Shown: positions 42,141-51,837, counted from the stretch's first letter. The stretch is DNA of 64,000 nucleotides from Candidatus Poribacteria bacterium (GCA_028819845.1 JAPPKS010000030.1:1-64000), one strand, 5' to 3'. The notes: generated by a model not told the origin, from the letters alone. Translations and numbers: made by a program.

Positions 42141-42782
42141 CTACAATTCTCGCAAAAACGGATTGAAACGCTTCTCCGCGCCCAACGTGGAACTTTCTCC
42201 GTGGCCTGGGTGGATTACCGTGTCGTCATCAAGCGGAAACAGTTTTTCCCGGATGGAATCAATCAATTGGGAATAAGAACCGCCCATCAAATCCGTGCGG
42301 CCTATACTTCCTTGAAAAAGCGCATCGCCGGTGAAAAGCAGTTTTTCCGAGCCTTCCAATTTTAGGGAGACACCGCCCGGACTGTGGCCGGGAGTTTCAA
42401 TGACGGATAAGGTGTATCCCGCGAAAGAGATTTTATCCCCTTCCCTGATGTACCCATTTACCGTAGGGGCGGCTGGTGCGGGTAGCCCAAACAGCGACGC
42501 TTGCGCCGATAGATTATCCAAGAGGAGTTGCTCCGCTTCGTGGATCAGTACTTCGGCGCCGGTCTCAACTTGAATAGCGGCCGTTGCAGAGATATGATCT
42601 AGATGAGCATGCGTCTGGATAGCGTATTTCAGCGATAGGCTGTGCCGATTCACGACCTCTAGGATACGCTCCGCGTCGTCTCCCGGGTCTATGAAAACGC
42701 CCTCGCGTGTTTTTTCACAACCAAGTATCCAGCAGTTAGATTCGAAAGGACTTACAACTAAACGCTCTAATATCATTCCCAT
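42141..42782 (-). CDS. MBL-fold metallo-hydrolase, glyoxalase II-like
   Basis: 213-residue enzyme with all metal ligands of the glyoxalase II/YcbL type: THAHLDH (near residue 57), ETPGHSPGGVSL (near 131), TGDALFQGSIGRTDL (near 151) and PGHG (near 193). It would hydrolyse a thioester such as S-lactoylglutathione or a related bacillithiol-type substrate. The length suits the small YcbL-like group. The start is ambiguous between ATGs at 42782 and 42776. Confidence 0.85.
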   Translation of the reverse strand: MGMILERLVVSPFESNCWILGCEKTREGVFIDPGDDAERILEVVNRHSLSLKYAIQTHAHLDHISATAAIQVETGAEVLIHEAEQLLLDNLSAQASLFGLPAPAAPTVNGYIREGDKISFAGYTLSVIETPGHSPGGVSLKLEGSEKLLFTGDALFQGSIGRTDLMGGSYSQLIDSIREKLFPLDDDTVIHPGHGESSTLGAEKRFNPFLREL

Positions 42783-42995
42783 TCATTAGCCCTTGGTGCT
42801 AGTTCTTTAGGGTGGCTCGCCAAGATTTTGTGTAGACCTGTCATGCCGAGTTTTGTCTTTTTGTGTTTGCATAAATTCCACCGGCGGAAGAAGCGTCGTT
42901 GCCTCGGAATTCGGAGATTATCGCGTCCGGGAGGACGCTTCCACAGAGATGAGTAAAATATCAATTTAAGGACAGTGCGCCGTCCCATGACATTT

Positions 42996-43098
42996 CGTAG
43001 GGGTAGGGGCTCCCAACCTTCTGTTTCGAATCAAATCAGTAGGGTTGTGCGTTACCTGTCCGCAGTAAATCAATGGGCGGGGGAACCCCACCCCTACG
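42996..43098. repeat. Inverted repeat with CGTAGGGGT arms
   Basis: CGTAGGGGTAGGGG (42996-43009) is complementary to CCCCACCCCTACG (43086-43098) apart from a single inserted base. The inner 75 bases are unrelated. It belongs to the same style as the GCCCCTACATT hairpin at 2810. The surrounding stretch 42783-43252 has no gene. Confidence 0.5.
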
Positions 43099-43128
43099 GT
43101 TAGGGGCTGCGCAATAATAATCCCAATC

Positions 43129-43205
43129 CTCCCCCTTGATAAGGGGGAGTTAGCGGGGAAAAAAACACGCTAGGAACGCGAGAATTGTGACGGGTCTAGG
43201 TTACC
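43129..43205 (+). repeat. Hairpin repeat (CTCCCCCTT..AAGGGGGAG), copy 2
   Basis: A perfect 9-bp stem (43129-43137 with 43141-43149) with GAT loop, then TTAGCGGGG and GCGAGAATTGTGACGGGTCT. It is related to 8869-8940. Confidence 0.5.
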
Positions 43206-43252
43206 TTTGCCTTTGAAAATAAATTCTACCAATGATGTGACCGAAAAGGGCA

Positions 43253-44254
43253 TTACCGTCGAAACGCATGCGGGCCGAAATCTGCCTCATAGTAGGAGGC
43301 AATGCATTGATTGGGCGGGATTTTTTCATCAAGGCTCGCCCTATCCTCATCAGTCACCTGCACGTGTATTGCACCCAAGTTGTCCTCTAGCTGAGCCATT
43401 GTTCTTGGGCCAATTATTGGACTGGTAATGCCAGGTTGTTGCGCGCACCATGCGAGTGCAAACTGGCTCGGTGTACAATTCTTCTCTTTAGCGATATTTG
43501 ACACAACATCCAAGACATCGAACGCAGCGTCCGAAAATAGGTCGCGGTCTTCATTTTCCGGTTGGAAACGGGCGCTTGCGGGGCGTGAGCCGTCACGGTT
43601 GTATTTGCCTGTTAAGAAACCACCAGCCAACGGCGACCACGGAATCAACGCAAGCCCATACGTCTGCGCCATGGGTACTAACTCAAGCTCGATGCGTCGA
43701 TCCAACAGGTGATATGGCGGTTGCTCACTTACAAAGCGATTCAACCCCAGCGCTTTCGAAGTCCACAGCGACTCCATAACTTGCCAAGCCCCGTACGTAC
43801 TCGTACCGATGTAGCGTACCTTTCCACTTCGGATGAGGTCATCTAGCGCGCCAAGTGTTTCGTCAATTGGCACGTCTGATGTAGGACGATGGATTTGGTA
43901 TAGGTCAATGTAATCCGTCTGCAAACGTCTCAGTGACGCCTCGCACTGCTCGATGATATGTCGGCGGTGATTCCCCGCTGCGTTGGGGTCGATGTCGTTC
44001 ATGCGGCTGTGCACTTTGGTCGCTAACACGATGTGAGGACGTTTCCCATTGCGCTCGAGCGCTTTGCCGATGACTTCTTCACTCCGGCCGCGATTGTAGA
44101 CATTGGCTGTATCCAAAAAATTGATTCCCGCGTCAACTCCCCGATCGATGATATCCATGGCGTCGGATTCGCTCGTTCGATCCCCAAATGTCACGCTTCC
44201 AAGACACAGAGCGCTTACCTTCGTGCCTGTACGTCCAAGGCTGCGGTACTCCAT
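43253..44254 (-). CDS. Aldo/keto reductase, paralogue 1
   Basis: 333-residue NADPH-dependent oxidoreductase of the AKR superfamily. The tetrad is placed as Asp and Tyr in DAGINFLDTANVYNRGRSEE (near 50), Lys in VLATKVH (near 80) and His in LYQIHRP (near 118). The C-terminus has SPIIGPRTMAQLEDNL for cofactor binding. The ATG at 44254 is preferred to 44260 because GAGGA is then about 8 bases upstream. The next gene upstream on this strand is a close paralogue, so they arose by tandem duplication. The substrate is probably a sugar or quinone-like carbonyl. Confidence 0.85.
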   Translation of the reverse strand: MEYRSLGRTGTKVSALCLGSVTFGDRTSESDAMDIIDRGVDAGINFLDTANVYNRGRSEEVIGKALERNGKRPHIVLATKVHSRMNDIDPNAAGNHRRHIIEQCEASLRRLQTDYIDLYQIHRPTSDVPIDETLGALDDLIRSGKVRYIGTSTYGAWQVMESLWTSKALGLNRFVSEQPPYHLLDRRIELELVPMAQTYGLALIPWSPLAGGFLTGKYNRDGSRPASARFQPENEDRDLFSDAAFDVLDVVSNIAKEKNCTPSQFALAWCAQQPGITSPIIGPRTMAQLEDNLGAIHVQVTDEDRASLDEKIPPNQCIASYYEADFGPHAFRR

Positions 44255-44298
44255 TTGCATGTTCCTCGCTTTCTCTATCTGCTAGGGCACCCTTCTAA

Positions 44299-45318
44299 TT
44301 ACCGGTAGGTGTGGGGGCCAAAACCGGATTGATGATACTCGTAGGAAATCACCGTCCCATAGGATGTCGACCGCCCGGGAGGGGCAACCTTATCGAGGCG
44401 AGCCCGATCTGCATCAGTCACCGACACGGAGACGGCTTCGAGATTGTCCTGCAGTTGTTCCATTGATCGGGGACCGATAATCGGGCTGGTAATGCCCGGC
44501 TGTTGTGCGCACCAAGCCAGGGCAACCTGACTGGGCGTACAACCCTTCTCCGCGGCTATCGCTGAGACGACATCTAGTACGTTAAAGGCAGCGTCCGAAG
44601 ATAACAACGCAAAACTGTTATCGTCGCGATACCTGGAGTTCGCCGGAGGCGGCTGGTCTCGACGGTATTTCCCCGTTAGAAATCCACCCGCTAGCGGCGC
44701 CCAGGGAATCATTGCCAGCCCATACGTTTGCGCCATTGGGACCAATTCCCGCTCAATGCTTCGATCCAAGAGATGATACGGCGGCTGTTCACAGATGAAA
44801 CGATTCAGTCTTAGCTCTTCTGAAACCCACAACGATTCAACTACCTGCCAAGCTGCAAAAGTGCTGCACCCGATGTAACGCACCTTGCCGGCACGAATCA
44901 AATCGTCCAACGCGCGAAGCGTCTCATCAATCGGGATATCGGGACATGGACGATGGATTTGGTACAAGTCAATGTAGTCAGTTTGTAACCGCCTCAGCGA
45001 CGCCTCACACTGCTCGATGATGTGCCGGCGGCTGTTGCCCCGTGCATTGGGATCTTCGTCGTCCATAGGGAAGTGGACCTTGGTAGCGAGCACGATTCGT
45101 GACCGTTTACCGTTGCGCTTCAACGCCGTGCCGACCATTTCTTCACTGACGCCGCGGCTGTACATATTTGCCGTGTCAAAAAAGTTAATCCCGGCGTCAA
45201 TTGCCACATTTACCATGTCCATGGCTTCGGGTTCCTCGGTTCGACGGCCAAACATCAAACAGCCCAAGCATAACATGCTCACCTTGGTTCCTGTTCTTCC
45301 AAGACTACGATACTCCAT
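44299..45318 (-). CDS. Aldo/keto reductase, paralogue 2
   Basis: 339-residue AKR, upstream member of the tandem pair and about 70 percent alike by eye to the gene at 43253. It has the same tetrad (FFDTANMYSRGVSEE, VLATKVH, YQIHRP) and ends SPIIGPRSMEQLQDNLEAVS. AGGAG lies 7 bases before the ATG. It differs mainly in an inserted segment near residue 230 and a longer C-terminus (SFGTV-type tail HQSGFGPHTYR), which may change substrate range. Only 44 bases separate the pair, so they share a transcript. Confidence 0.85.
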   Translation of the reverse strand: MEYRSLGRTGTKVSMLCLGCLMFGRRTEEPEAMDMVNVAIDAGINFFDTANMYSRGVSEEMVGTALKRNGKRSRIVLATKVHFPMDDEDPNARGNSRRHIIEQCEASLRRLQTDYIDLYQIHRPCPDIPIDETLRALDDLIRAGKVRYIGCSTFAAWQVVESLWVSEELRLNRFICEQPPYHLLDRSIERELVPMAQTYGLAMIPWAPLAGGFLTGKYRRDQPPPANSRYRDDNSFALLSSDAAFNVLDVVSAIAAEKGCTPSQVALAWCAQQPGITSPIIGPRSMEQLQDNLEAVSVSVTDADRARLDKVAPPGRSTSYGTVISYEYHQSGFGPHTYR

Positions 45319-45590
45319 ATGAAACTCCTTCTCTATTTAATGCTGCTGTTTACGGTTATGATGTCAAGTAAGCCGGTTCGTGCTTTAATTGGGACATTAT
45401 ACCACAAGGGACGGGTGGAAACAAGAAGACTAGTGTGCGTCGCCGGAGGAGAAACCGACACGCCTGATTTCACAACATAACGTCTTCGGCCGTTGACTAA
45501 ACCCGTGAATGTTCAGCAGTAAATCGCGTGCGGTGAACCATCTAGCTGCGGGACACGGAATGCTCAACTGCGTAAGCCTTAAATTTCTTA

Positions 45591-45674
45591 TTGACGGTCA
45601 TTTACCTCTGTGATATATTGTCATCATATTGATATTGGCAATCATTCCTTGTCCACGGCTGTGTATGAGCCGTG
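45591..45674 (+). promoter_or_regulatory. Promoter and leader hairpin of the glpK operon
   Basis: TTGACG (45591-45596) and TATATT (45614-45619) with 17-base spacing form a good sigma-70 promoter. In the leader, CACGGCT (45654-45660) and AGCCGTG (45668-45674) form a perfect 7-bp hairpin with a 7-base loop. No gene is seen between 45319 and 45812; the leader is about 190 bases. Confidence 0.5.
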
Positions 45675-45812
45675 TATATTGTCCTCAACTGGGTTCCGGA
45701 ACAAGGAATTGGCGCATTCCTCTCCTCCATTTTTACAGTTCCTCCAAGATCTGCCGAAAAAGACCTCACAAATACCAAGAGACGGTCAATTCAATTCCGT
45801 GGAGCCGATAGC

Positions 45813-47300
45813 ATGGCGAGGCGCCGTTACATTCTCTCAATCGATCAGGGTACAACAGGATCGACAGTGTTGCTTATCGATACATACGGAGAAATTGTGG
45901 CGCGCGGCTATTGCGAATTTACCCAGCGGTATCCTCACCCCGGCTGGGTCGAACATGATGCCGCGGAAATCTGGGAAGTAACCCGCAACGTCATATCCAA
46001 TCTCGTCAACGCCCACGAAGTTGCACAGCAAATTGCGGCAATTGGTTTAGCTAATCAGCGTGAGACCACGGTGGTGTGGAATCGGAGTACAGGAAAACCG
46101 ATTCATCCTGCAATCGTGTGGCAATGCCGCCGCACATCCGGGGTTTGCGAAGATTTAAAGGCGCGGGGAGTTGAAAATTGCGTACGCGCCAAAACCGGAT
46201 TGGTGCTTGACGCGTATTTCTCCGCGACAAAGGTTGCGTGGATATTAGATAGCGTCGATGGCGCTCGCGGGCGCGCTGAACGCGGAGAACTCGCTTTTGG
46301 TACAATTGACGCATGGCTTCTATGGAATTTGACTGCAGGCGAAGTTCATGCAACGGACTATACGAACGCGTCTCGCACGATGTTGTTCAACATCGACGCC
46401 CTCGCATGGGACGATGAGCTGTTAGCCGAGTTTCGTGTGCCTAAATGCGTCTTACCCGAAGTGCAACCCTCTGCGAGCGTTTTTGGTAAAACGAAGAATA
46501 TCGACCCTTTACCGAACGGCATCCCGATTTCCGGCATCGTCGGCGATCAACAAGCCGCCTTATTTGGGCAACTCTGCACACAGCCGCCAATGGCGAAAAA
46601 CACCTACGGCACCGGTTGTTTTTTGATGCTCAACACCGGAGACAGGCGCGTCCATTCAAAGTCGGGATTATTGACCACCTTGGCGTGCGGTATGGATGAA
46701 AAACCGGTTTTTGCGCTTGAAGGCAGCGTGTTTATCGCCGGAGCCGCAATACAGTGGTTGAGAGATGGACTGCAGGTCATCAAATCCGCCTCAGAAACAG
46801 AAACTATTGCCGCCAGTGTTGCGGATTCAGGCGGCGTTTTCGTCGTTCCCGCATTTACCGGACTTGGCGCTCCTTATTGGGATGCGAACGCACGGGGCGC
46901 GATTCTCGGTTTGACACGCGGAACGACCCGCGCGCACATTGTCCGGGCGACACTAGAATCGATCGCGTTTCAGACAGCCGACGTTGTCGCCGCGATGGTT
47001 GCCGATGCAGGGGTTGAGTTGGACCGACTGCGCGTTGACGGTGGAGCCGCCGCAAACAATCTCCTGATGCAGATTCAGGCAGACGTTTTAGGAATTGATG
47101 TCGAGCGTCCAAACCAAACCGAAACAACAGGACTTGGGGCAGGTTACTGCGCGGGGCTTACGGTCGGTATTTGGCACAGTGTCAAGGACTTGGAATCGCA
47201 CCGCAAAATAGACACAGTTTTCTCCCCTCAATTATCCGCGCGTCAAAGAACGGAAAAGCTGGAAGCATGGCGGGCAGCTGTAGGAAAGGTGTTGAGTTAG
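45813..47300 (+). CDS. glpK: Glycerol kinase
   Basis: 495-residue FGGY-family kinase converting glycerol to glycerol 3-phosphate. The frame is open from 45672, but GGAG lies 8 bases before the ATG at 45813 and the product then begins MARRRYILSIDQGTTGSTVL, as in the family. NQRETTVVWNRSTGKPIHPA then IVWQCRRT (near residue 80), ISGIVGDQQAALFGQ (near 248) and GGAAANNLLMQIQADVLG (near 411) are GlpK-type signatures. No glpF or glpD is present; instead a histidine kinase starts one base after the stop codon, so the two are co-translated. Confidence 0.85.
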   Translation: MARRRYILSIDQGTTGSTVLLIDTYGEIVARGYCEFTQRYPHPGWVEHDAAEIWEVTRNVISNLVNAHEVAQQIAAIGLANQRETTVVWNRSTGKPIHPAIVWQCRRTSGVCEDLKARGVENCVRAKTGLVLDAYFSATKVAWILDSVDGARGRAERGELAFGTIDAWLLWNLTAGEVHATDYTNASRTMLFNIDALAWDDELLAEFRVPKCVLPEVQPSASVFGKTKNIDPLPNGIPISGIVGDQQAALFGQLCTQPPMAKNTYGTGCFLMLNTGDRRVHSKSGLLTTLACGMDEKPVFALEGSVFIAGAAIQWLRDGLQVIKSASETETIAASVADSGGVFVVPAFTGLGAPYWDANARGAILGLTRGTTRAHIVRATLESIAFQTADVVAAMVADAGVELDRLRVDGGAAANNLLMQIQADVLGIDVERPNQTETTGLGAGYCAGLTVGIWHSVKDLESHRKIDTVFSPQLSARQRTEKLEAWRAAVGKVLS

Positions 47301-47301
47301 C

Positions 47302-49035
47302 ATGCGTTTGCAATGGAAGTATGCGCTAATTGTAAACCTATCTGTCTTGGCGATTTTAGTGTCTTTTTATTGGTATGATGATTTCATTGCGCGGAGGGAT
47401 TTGAAAATACTGCACGACGGCGGAGTAAAAAGAGGGGCGGTCTTCAAAGGAATCGCGGAAAAAACTGTACGACCTCGCATTGAAGCTGAAATTGAACGGT
47501 GGCAAGAATTTAAGCGGAATGAAATCGAATACGCATTACGGGCATTGGATCCTCAGCATATGGAAAACATATTGGACATTCACGTCACAGTCGGCGATTC
47601 TCGAATTCAGGCAAGCCTTATTCCAAACAACAATGCCGAAGATCGCATTAACTTGAATGCGCAAGACCGACTTGAGATTGACCTGAACGGTGTGACGGTG
47701 TATGATACGCCCCCGATTAACGGCAACAAATATGCAACGGCGGTAATCATTCCTTACGAGGTGCAACTTTATATCCAACCAGATTTGTCGCTGGAAGCTA
47801 GCGTTGGTTTGCACCACCAAAGCGACTTGGAAAACGAGACCATTTCAGATTCGCTTAGGCAAGAGCTTAAAAGCCAAGGGGTTATACTATCCCAGAATGT
47901 TAGTGTGGCAAGTACGGAGAAGGGCAAACGCTGGCTAATCACTGACACAGTTAACGGACAGAGGTATGTCGTATGGAAATATGAAGATCGACTCAGTTTC
48001 CTCATAGATAAAGATACTTCCCCAAAGATAAAAGGATATATCCAGGTGCTTTTTGAAGTGCCCGACATTGCCAGATTAATCACAAATTCGCGTCAGATGC
48101 ACCTCCTATCGGTCATTATCGTTAGTGTATTACTTGTGATTATCATTGACATGACAACAACTCGCTTAATCATCCGCCCGCTTGAGCGGATGATGGAGAT
48201 AATTAAACGTGCAGAAGCCGGGAATTTGGAATCCCTACCGGAATCATACTCATCGGGCGAAATCAGCCGTATCACCGCCACCCTCGTGCGGATGCTGCGG
48301 CAATTACAGCAGACGCAATCGAAGCGAATCGCCGCGCTTGGACAACTTGCGGCGGGAGTTGCCCACGAAATCCGAAATCCGCTCAATACTATCGGGATGA
48401 CCGCTCAACATCTTAAAGAGCTCTTCTTGGAAAAGGAGATAAAACCGCAAGATATTGAAGAAACGAGAGAGTTTCTGAATATAGTCAATTATGAGATTGA
48501 ACAGTTGAGGCATATCTCTGAACAGTTCTTGACACTGAACCGCCCCAAGGAACTTAATCTTGAGCCAACCCAACTCAATGAACTCCTGGATCGGGTGCTA
48601 GCGGAATTTACACTTACGATGGAGAATGCCAACGTCCAAGTGGTCAAAAAGTATGAAAATCTTCCCCATCTAAACCTTGATGCAGGGCTGATTCGGCAAG
48701 CAATTTTTAATTTTATCCGGAACAGTATTCAAGCCATGCCAAAAGGCGGCAGCATTTACATCACCACGGAACTGGAAATGCCAAACGGCGGCGCGAAACA
48801 GGTTGCTTTGGAAATTCGTGATACAGGCATCGGCATTCCGAATGAAATTCAAGAACGCATATTCGACGCCTATTTCACAACGAAAGAAAAAGATGGCGGT
48901 ATGGGGTTAGGTCTTGCAATTTCACATCAAATCATCATGGCGCATCAGGGAGCGGTTGAATTCAAGAGTCAGGTTGGGATGGGAACTGCATTTATGGTTA
49001 CATTTCCGTTGAGCGCGTTCGATATCGGAGATTGA
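47302..49035 (+). CDS. Membrane sensor histidine kinase
   Basis: 577-residue sensor kinase of the NtrB-like class. A membrane helix at about 8-25 and another near 263-283 (LLSVIIVSVLLVIIIDMTTT) enclose a periplasmic sensor of about 235 residues. A HAMP linker follows (RPLERMMEIIKRAEAGNLES), then the phosphoacceptor AHEIRNPLNT with His355, and a HATPase domain (FNFIRNSIQAMPKGGSIYIT, DTGIGIPNEIQERIFDAYFT, GMGLGLAISHQI). Residues about 181-238 of the sensor contain a module shared with the bactofilin-like protein at 54060. The gene begins one base after glpK and is followed 23 bases later by its response regulator. Confidence 0.9.
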   Translation: MRLQWKYALIVNLSVLAILVSFYWYDDFIARRDLKILHDGGVKRGAVFKGIAEKTVRPRIEAEIERWQEFKRNEIEYALRALDPQHMENILDIHVTVGDSRIQASLIPNNNAEDRINLNAQDRLEIDLNGVTVYDTPPINGNKYATAVIIPYEVQLYIQPDLSLEASVGLHHQSDLENETISDSLRQELKSQGVILSQNVSVASTEKGKRWLITDTVNGQRYVVWKYEDRLSFLIDKDTSPKIKGYIQVLFEVPDIARLITNSRQMHLLSVIIVSVLLVIIIDMTTTRLIIRPLERMMEIIKRAEAGNLESLPESYSSGEISRITATLVRMLRQLQQTQSKRIAALGQLAAGVAHEIRNPLNTIGMTAQHLKELFLEKEIKPQDIEETREFLNIVNYEIEQLRHISEQFLTLNRPKELNLEPTQLNELLDRVLAEFTLTMENANVQVVKKYENLPHLNLDAGLIRQAIFNFIRNSIQAMPKGGSIYITTELEMPNGGAKQVALEIRDTGIGIPNEIQERIFDAYFTTKEKDGGMGLGLAISHQIIMAHQGAVEFKSQVGMGTAFMVTFPLSAFDIGD

Positions 49036-49058
49036 CGGTTAGAAAAGGGGGATTCTAA

Positions 49059-50456
49059 ATGCCATCAATATTGGTTGTTGAGGATGAATCGGGGCAGCGA
49101 AAGGTTCTACAGCGCATATTGGAGCGTGAAGGTTACGACGTGACGTTAGCGGAAAACGGTCTCAATGCGCTTGAAAAAATTGAAGGCACTATGTTTGACC
49201 TCGTCATCAGTGACATGCGAATGCCCGGAATGACAGGGCGAGACCTCCTGCGCGAAATTAAGGAGACGGATCCAGATCTGCCCGTACTCATCGTGACAGC
49301 TTTCGCCGAATTAAAGGATGCAGTTGATTTGGTCGCCCGTGAAGGCGCATTCTACTATCTTCAGAAACCCATCAATAACGACGTACTTAAAGCGCAGATT
49401 AAACGCGCGTTAGAAGAGCGGGGAGTGTTTTCGGATGGCGAACCCAAGGATGTAAATCAGCCCGTACAAATGGTTCACTTCGAGCGGATTATCGGTCAGA
49501 GCGAACGAATGAATCAGTTGTTTAAAACCATGTCCCGCATTATTCATCGAGGCGTCAATCAAGTTTTAATCACAGGAGAGACCGGCACTGGAAAGGATTT
49601 GGTTGCAAGAGCCATCCATGAAAAAGGGAAGCGGAAAGATCAGCCATTCGTCGCGGTCAACTGTAGTTCTGTGCCCCACGAGTTGATTGAAAGCGAGCTG
49701 TTCGGGCATGAAAAGGGCTCCTTTACGGGAGCGGACCGCCAGAAGAAAGGGCTGTTCGAGGTCGCAAGCGGCGGGGTAATTTTCCTCGATGAAATTGGGG
49801 ACATCTCTATGTCTGCACAGAGCAAGTTTCTGCGCGTACTGCAGGACCGGGAGATTATGAGAGTGGGGGGAATCGAACCCATTAAAGTTGATGTGTGTGT
49901 CATTGCCGCGACAAATCAAGATTTGCAAGCGGCGGTCGAAGCAGGTGCGTTCCGTGAAGATCTCTATTTTCGCTTAAATGTCATTCAACTTCAGATGCCC
50001 CCGCTCCGTGAAAGGAAAAGCGACATTCAAATTTTAGTTGATTTCTTCCTCCAAAAATTCAGCGAAGAATATCCGGATGCAATGCCGAAGCGTATGACGC
50101 CAAGATCGATGTCAGCGCTTCGCCGATACGAATGGCCGGGTAATGTGCGGCAATTGGAAAATTGCCTGTTAAGAACATTCGTGCTTCGAGAAGGGGATGT
50201 AATCGATATCGAAGATTTGCCGCTCGAAATTTCGGATAGTTCCTTGCCGCCGTCAAATGTTCTCGTTGAAATTCAAGAGGAAGGCGTTTCACTGGAAGAA
50301 ATTGTGATGGAATACATCCGTACAGCCTTGAGGCAAAGCCGCGGCAACCAGACTAAAGCAGCTGAACTCTTGGGAATCTCCCGGCGCCAACTGCAAAACC
50401 GTATGCAGAACTATGGATTAAATAGCCAGGATTTTAAGAATAAGCATACGGCATGA
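49059..50456 (+). CDS. NtrC-family sigma-54-dependent response regulator
   Basis: 465-residue regulator: receiver domain 1-120 with phosphoacceptor Asp52 (LVISDMRMPG) and Lys near 103, AAA+ domain about 145-380 with Walker A GETGTGKD and Walker B GVIFLDEIGD, and a C-terminal Fis-type helix-turn-helix (NQTKAAELLGISRRQLQNRM). The sigma-54 contact loop reads GSFTGA in place of the usual GAFTGA, a variant known to function in some activators. AAGGGGG lies 7 bases before the ATG. It is the partner of the preceding kinase. I found no convincing GG-N10-GC promoter in the window, so its targets lie elsewhere or are degenerate. Confidence 0.9.
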   Translation: MPSILVVEDESGQRKVLQRILEREGYDVTLAENGLNALEKIEGTMFDLVISDMRMPGMTGRDLLREIKETDPDLPVLIVTAFAELKDAVDLVAREGAFYYLQKPINNDVLKAQIKRALEERGVFSDGEPKDVNQPVQMVHFERIIGQSERMNQLFKTMSRIIHRGVNQVLITGETGTGKDLVARAIHEKGKRKDQPFVAVNCSSVPHELIESELFGHEKGSFTGADRQKKGLFEVASGGVIFLDEIGDISMSAQSKFLRVLQDREIMRVGGIEPIKVDVCVIAATNQDLQAAVEAGAFREDLYFRLNVIQLQMPPLRERKSDIQILVDFFLQKFSEEYPDAMPKRMTPRSMSALRRYEWPGNVRQLENCLLRTFVLREGDVIDIEDLPLEISDSSLPPSNVLVEIQEEGVSLEEIVMEYIRTALRQSRGNQTKAAELLGISRRQLQNRMQNYGLNSQDFKNKHTA

Positions 50457-50491
50457 GAACCGTAAACAGCCAGTAGAGAGAAGATACGGCC

Positions 50492-50513
50492 CGATTGTTT
50501 TTTCATACAATCG
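50492..50513. other. Hairpin after the two-component operon
   Basis: CGATTGT (50492-50498) and ACAATCG (50507-50513) form a perfect 7-bp stem with an 8-base loop containing a T-run. It is 36 bases after the regulator stop codon. No T-run follows, so termination would be weak. Confidence 0.35.
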
Positions 50514-50616
50514 AAATGAATTGAAAATCTTGACTAGAAATTATCGCCGCCCACGAATAAATTACCGTGTGTTCTTCCAAAACCGTTATTATTCATCTTA
50601 AAACAAGGAAGCAAAT

Positions 50617-51804
50617 ATGACATATCATGCAATTATTAATTACTTCTTACCCCCGCGAATTGAGTTCGGGGTTGGGGCAATCGGCAACTTGGGAAATCAC
50701 GTCAAATCGTTTGGTAAGAAAAAACCGTTCATCGCAACCGACGCGGGCGTTGTAAGGGCGGGCATTTTATCCAATGCCGTAAAATCATTAGCAAGCAAAC
50801 AAATCCACCATGTAGTTTTCGACGAAATTGAGCCCAACCCCACAGACCGCATGGCGCTCAAGGGACTTGAAGTTTACCGCGCTGAAGCGTGCGATTTAGT
50901 GATTGCCATCGGCGGCGGAAGTGTGATGGACGCGGCGAAGGCGATTCGCCTGCTCGCAACACACGAACCTCCGTTAGAACGCTACTTTCTTGATGGGGGA
51001 GGTATTGAAAACATTACCGGCAACCTTCCGCCGCTAATATCCGTGCCAACAACCGCCGGAACCGGCAGCGAGGTGTCGCAAGCCGCAATCATTACTGACA
51101 CTACACACCAAACGACCGACCGGTGGCGCAAGCGTGCGATAGTCTCACCGCACATGATGTCATCCCTAGCGCTGCTAGATGCGGAATTGACGCTGGGTAT
51201 GCCGCCCGCCTTGACTGCGGCGACAGGTATGGATGCCGTTACACATGGCGTAGAGGCTTATGTAGCGACACGGTATCACCCTATTTCGGAGGGAATCGCG
51301 CTGCAAACCTTGAGGATGCTGGGCAGAAACATCTGCCGCGTCTATCATCACGGCAACGATATTGAGGCGCGCGGCGAGATGTTACTCGCAGCTTCAATGG
51401 CAGCAGTCTCATTCCAGAAAGGGCTTGGCGCAGTTCACTCGCTCGCCCATCAACTGTCGTCAGAGGAAGCCAATATTCCACATGGCATAGCGAATGCAAT
51501 CCTGCTGCCGCATGTTATGGCGTTTAATTTAACGTATGCCGTAGATCGCTATGCGGAAGTCGCCGCTGCTTTAGGTGTGAGTGCACCGAGCAATTCAAAG
51601 GAAGAAATGGCTCGTGCGGCAATTGAGAAAATACATTTGTTGAACAGAGAGCTAGGAATGCCCACTGGTTTGGGCGAGGCAGGCTTGAAAAAAGAACACA
51701 TTCCGAGGCTAGCGAAAGACGCCATGCTCGATCACTGTTACAAGGTTAACCCCCGTCCGTGCAATGAAACTGACATGAAACGTCTGTTTGAGGCGGCATT
51801 CTAG
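50617..51804 (+). CDS. Iron-containing alcohol dehydrogenase
   Basis: 395-residue group III dehydrogenase. NAD-binding GGGSVMDAAKAI is near residue 99 and TTAGTGSEVSQAA near 148. Metal ligands are placed in GMDAVTHGVEAYV, AVHSLAHQLSSEEANIPHGI and ANAILLPHVM. Length is typical. AAGGA lies before the ATG. Homologues oxidise 1,3-propanediol, lactaldehyde, glycerol or simple alcohols. Proximity to glpK suggests three-carbon or glycerol metabolism but does not prove it. Confidence 0.85.
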   Translation: MTYHAIINYFLPPRIEFGVGAIGNLGNHVKSFGKKKPFIATDAGVVRAGILSNAVKSLASKQIHHVVFDEIEPNPTDRMALKGLEVYRAEACDLVIAIGGGSVMDAAKAIRLLATHEPPLERYFLDGGGIENITGNLPPLISVPTTAGTGSEVSQAAIITDTTHQTTDRWRKRAIVSPHMMSSLALLDAELTLGMPPALTAATGMDAVTHGVEAYVATRYHPISEGIALQTLRMLGRNICRVYHHGNDIEARGEMLLAASMAAVSFQKGLGAVHSLAHQLSSEEANIPHGIANAILLPHVMAFNLTYAVDRYAEVAAALGVSAPSNSKEEMARAAIEKIHLLNRELGMPTGLGEAGLKKEHIPRLAKDAMLDHCYKVNPRPCNETDMKRLFEAAF

Positions 51805-51837
51805 CGTCTACTGGTGTATTGCCCGCCGTCTATCCTC

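Noticed and set aside
45613-45650. Sigma-54 promoter before glpK (TGGCAATCATTCCTTGT)
   Set aside because: The GG and G(C) elements are not 10 bases apart, so it does not fit the -24/-12 rule.
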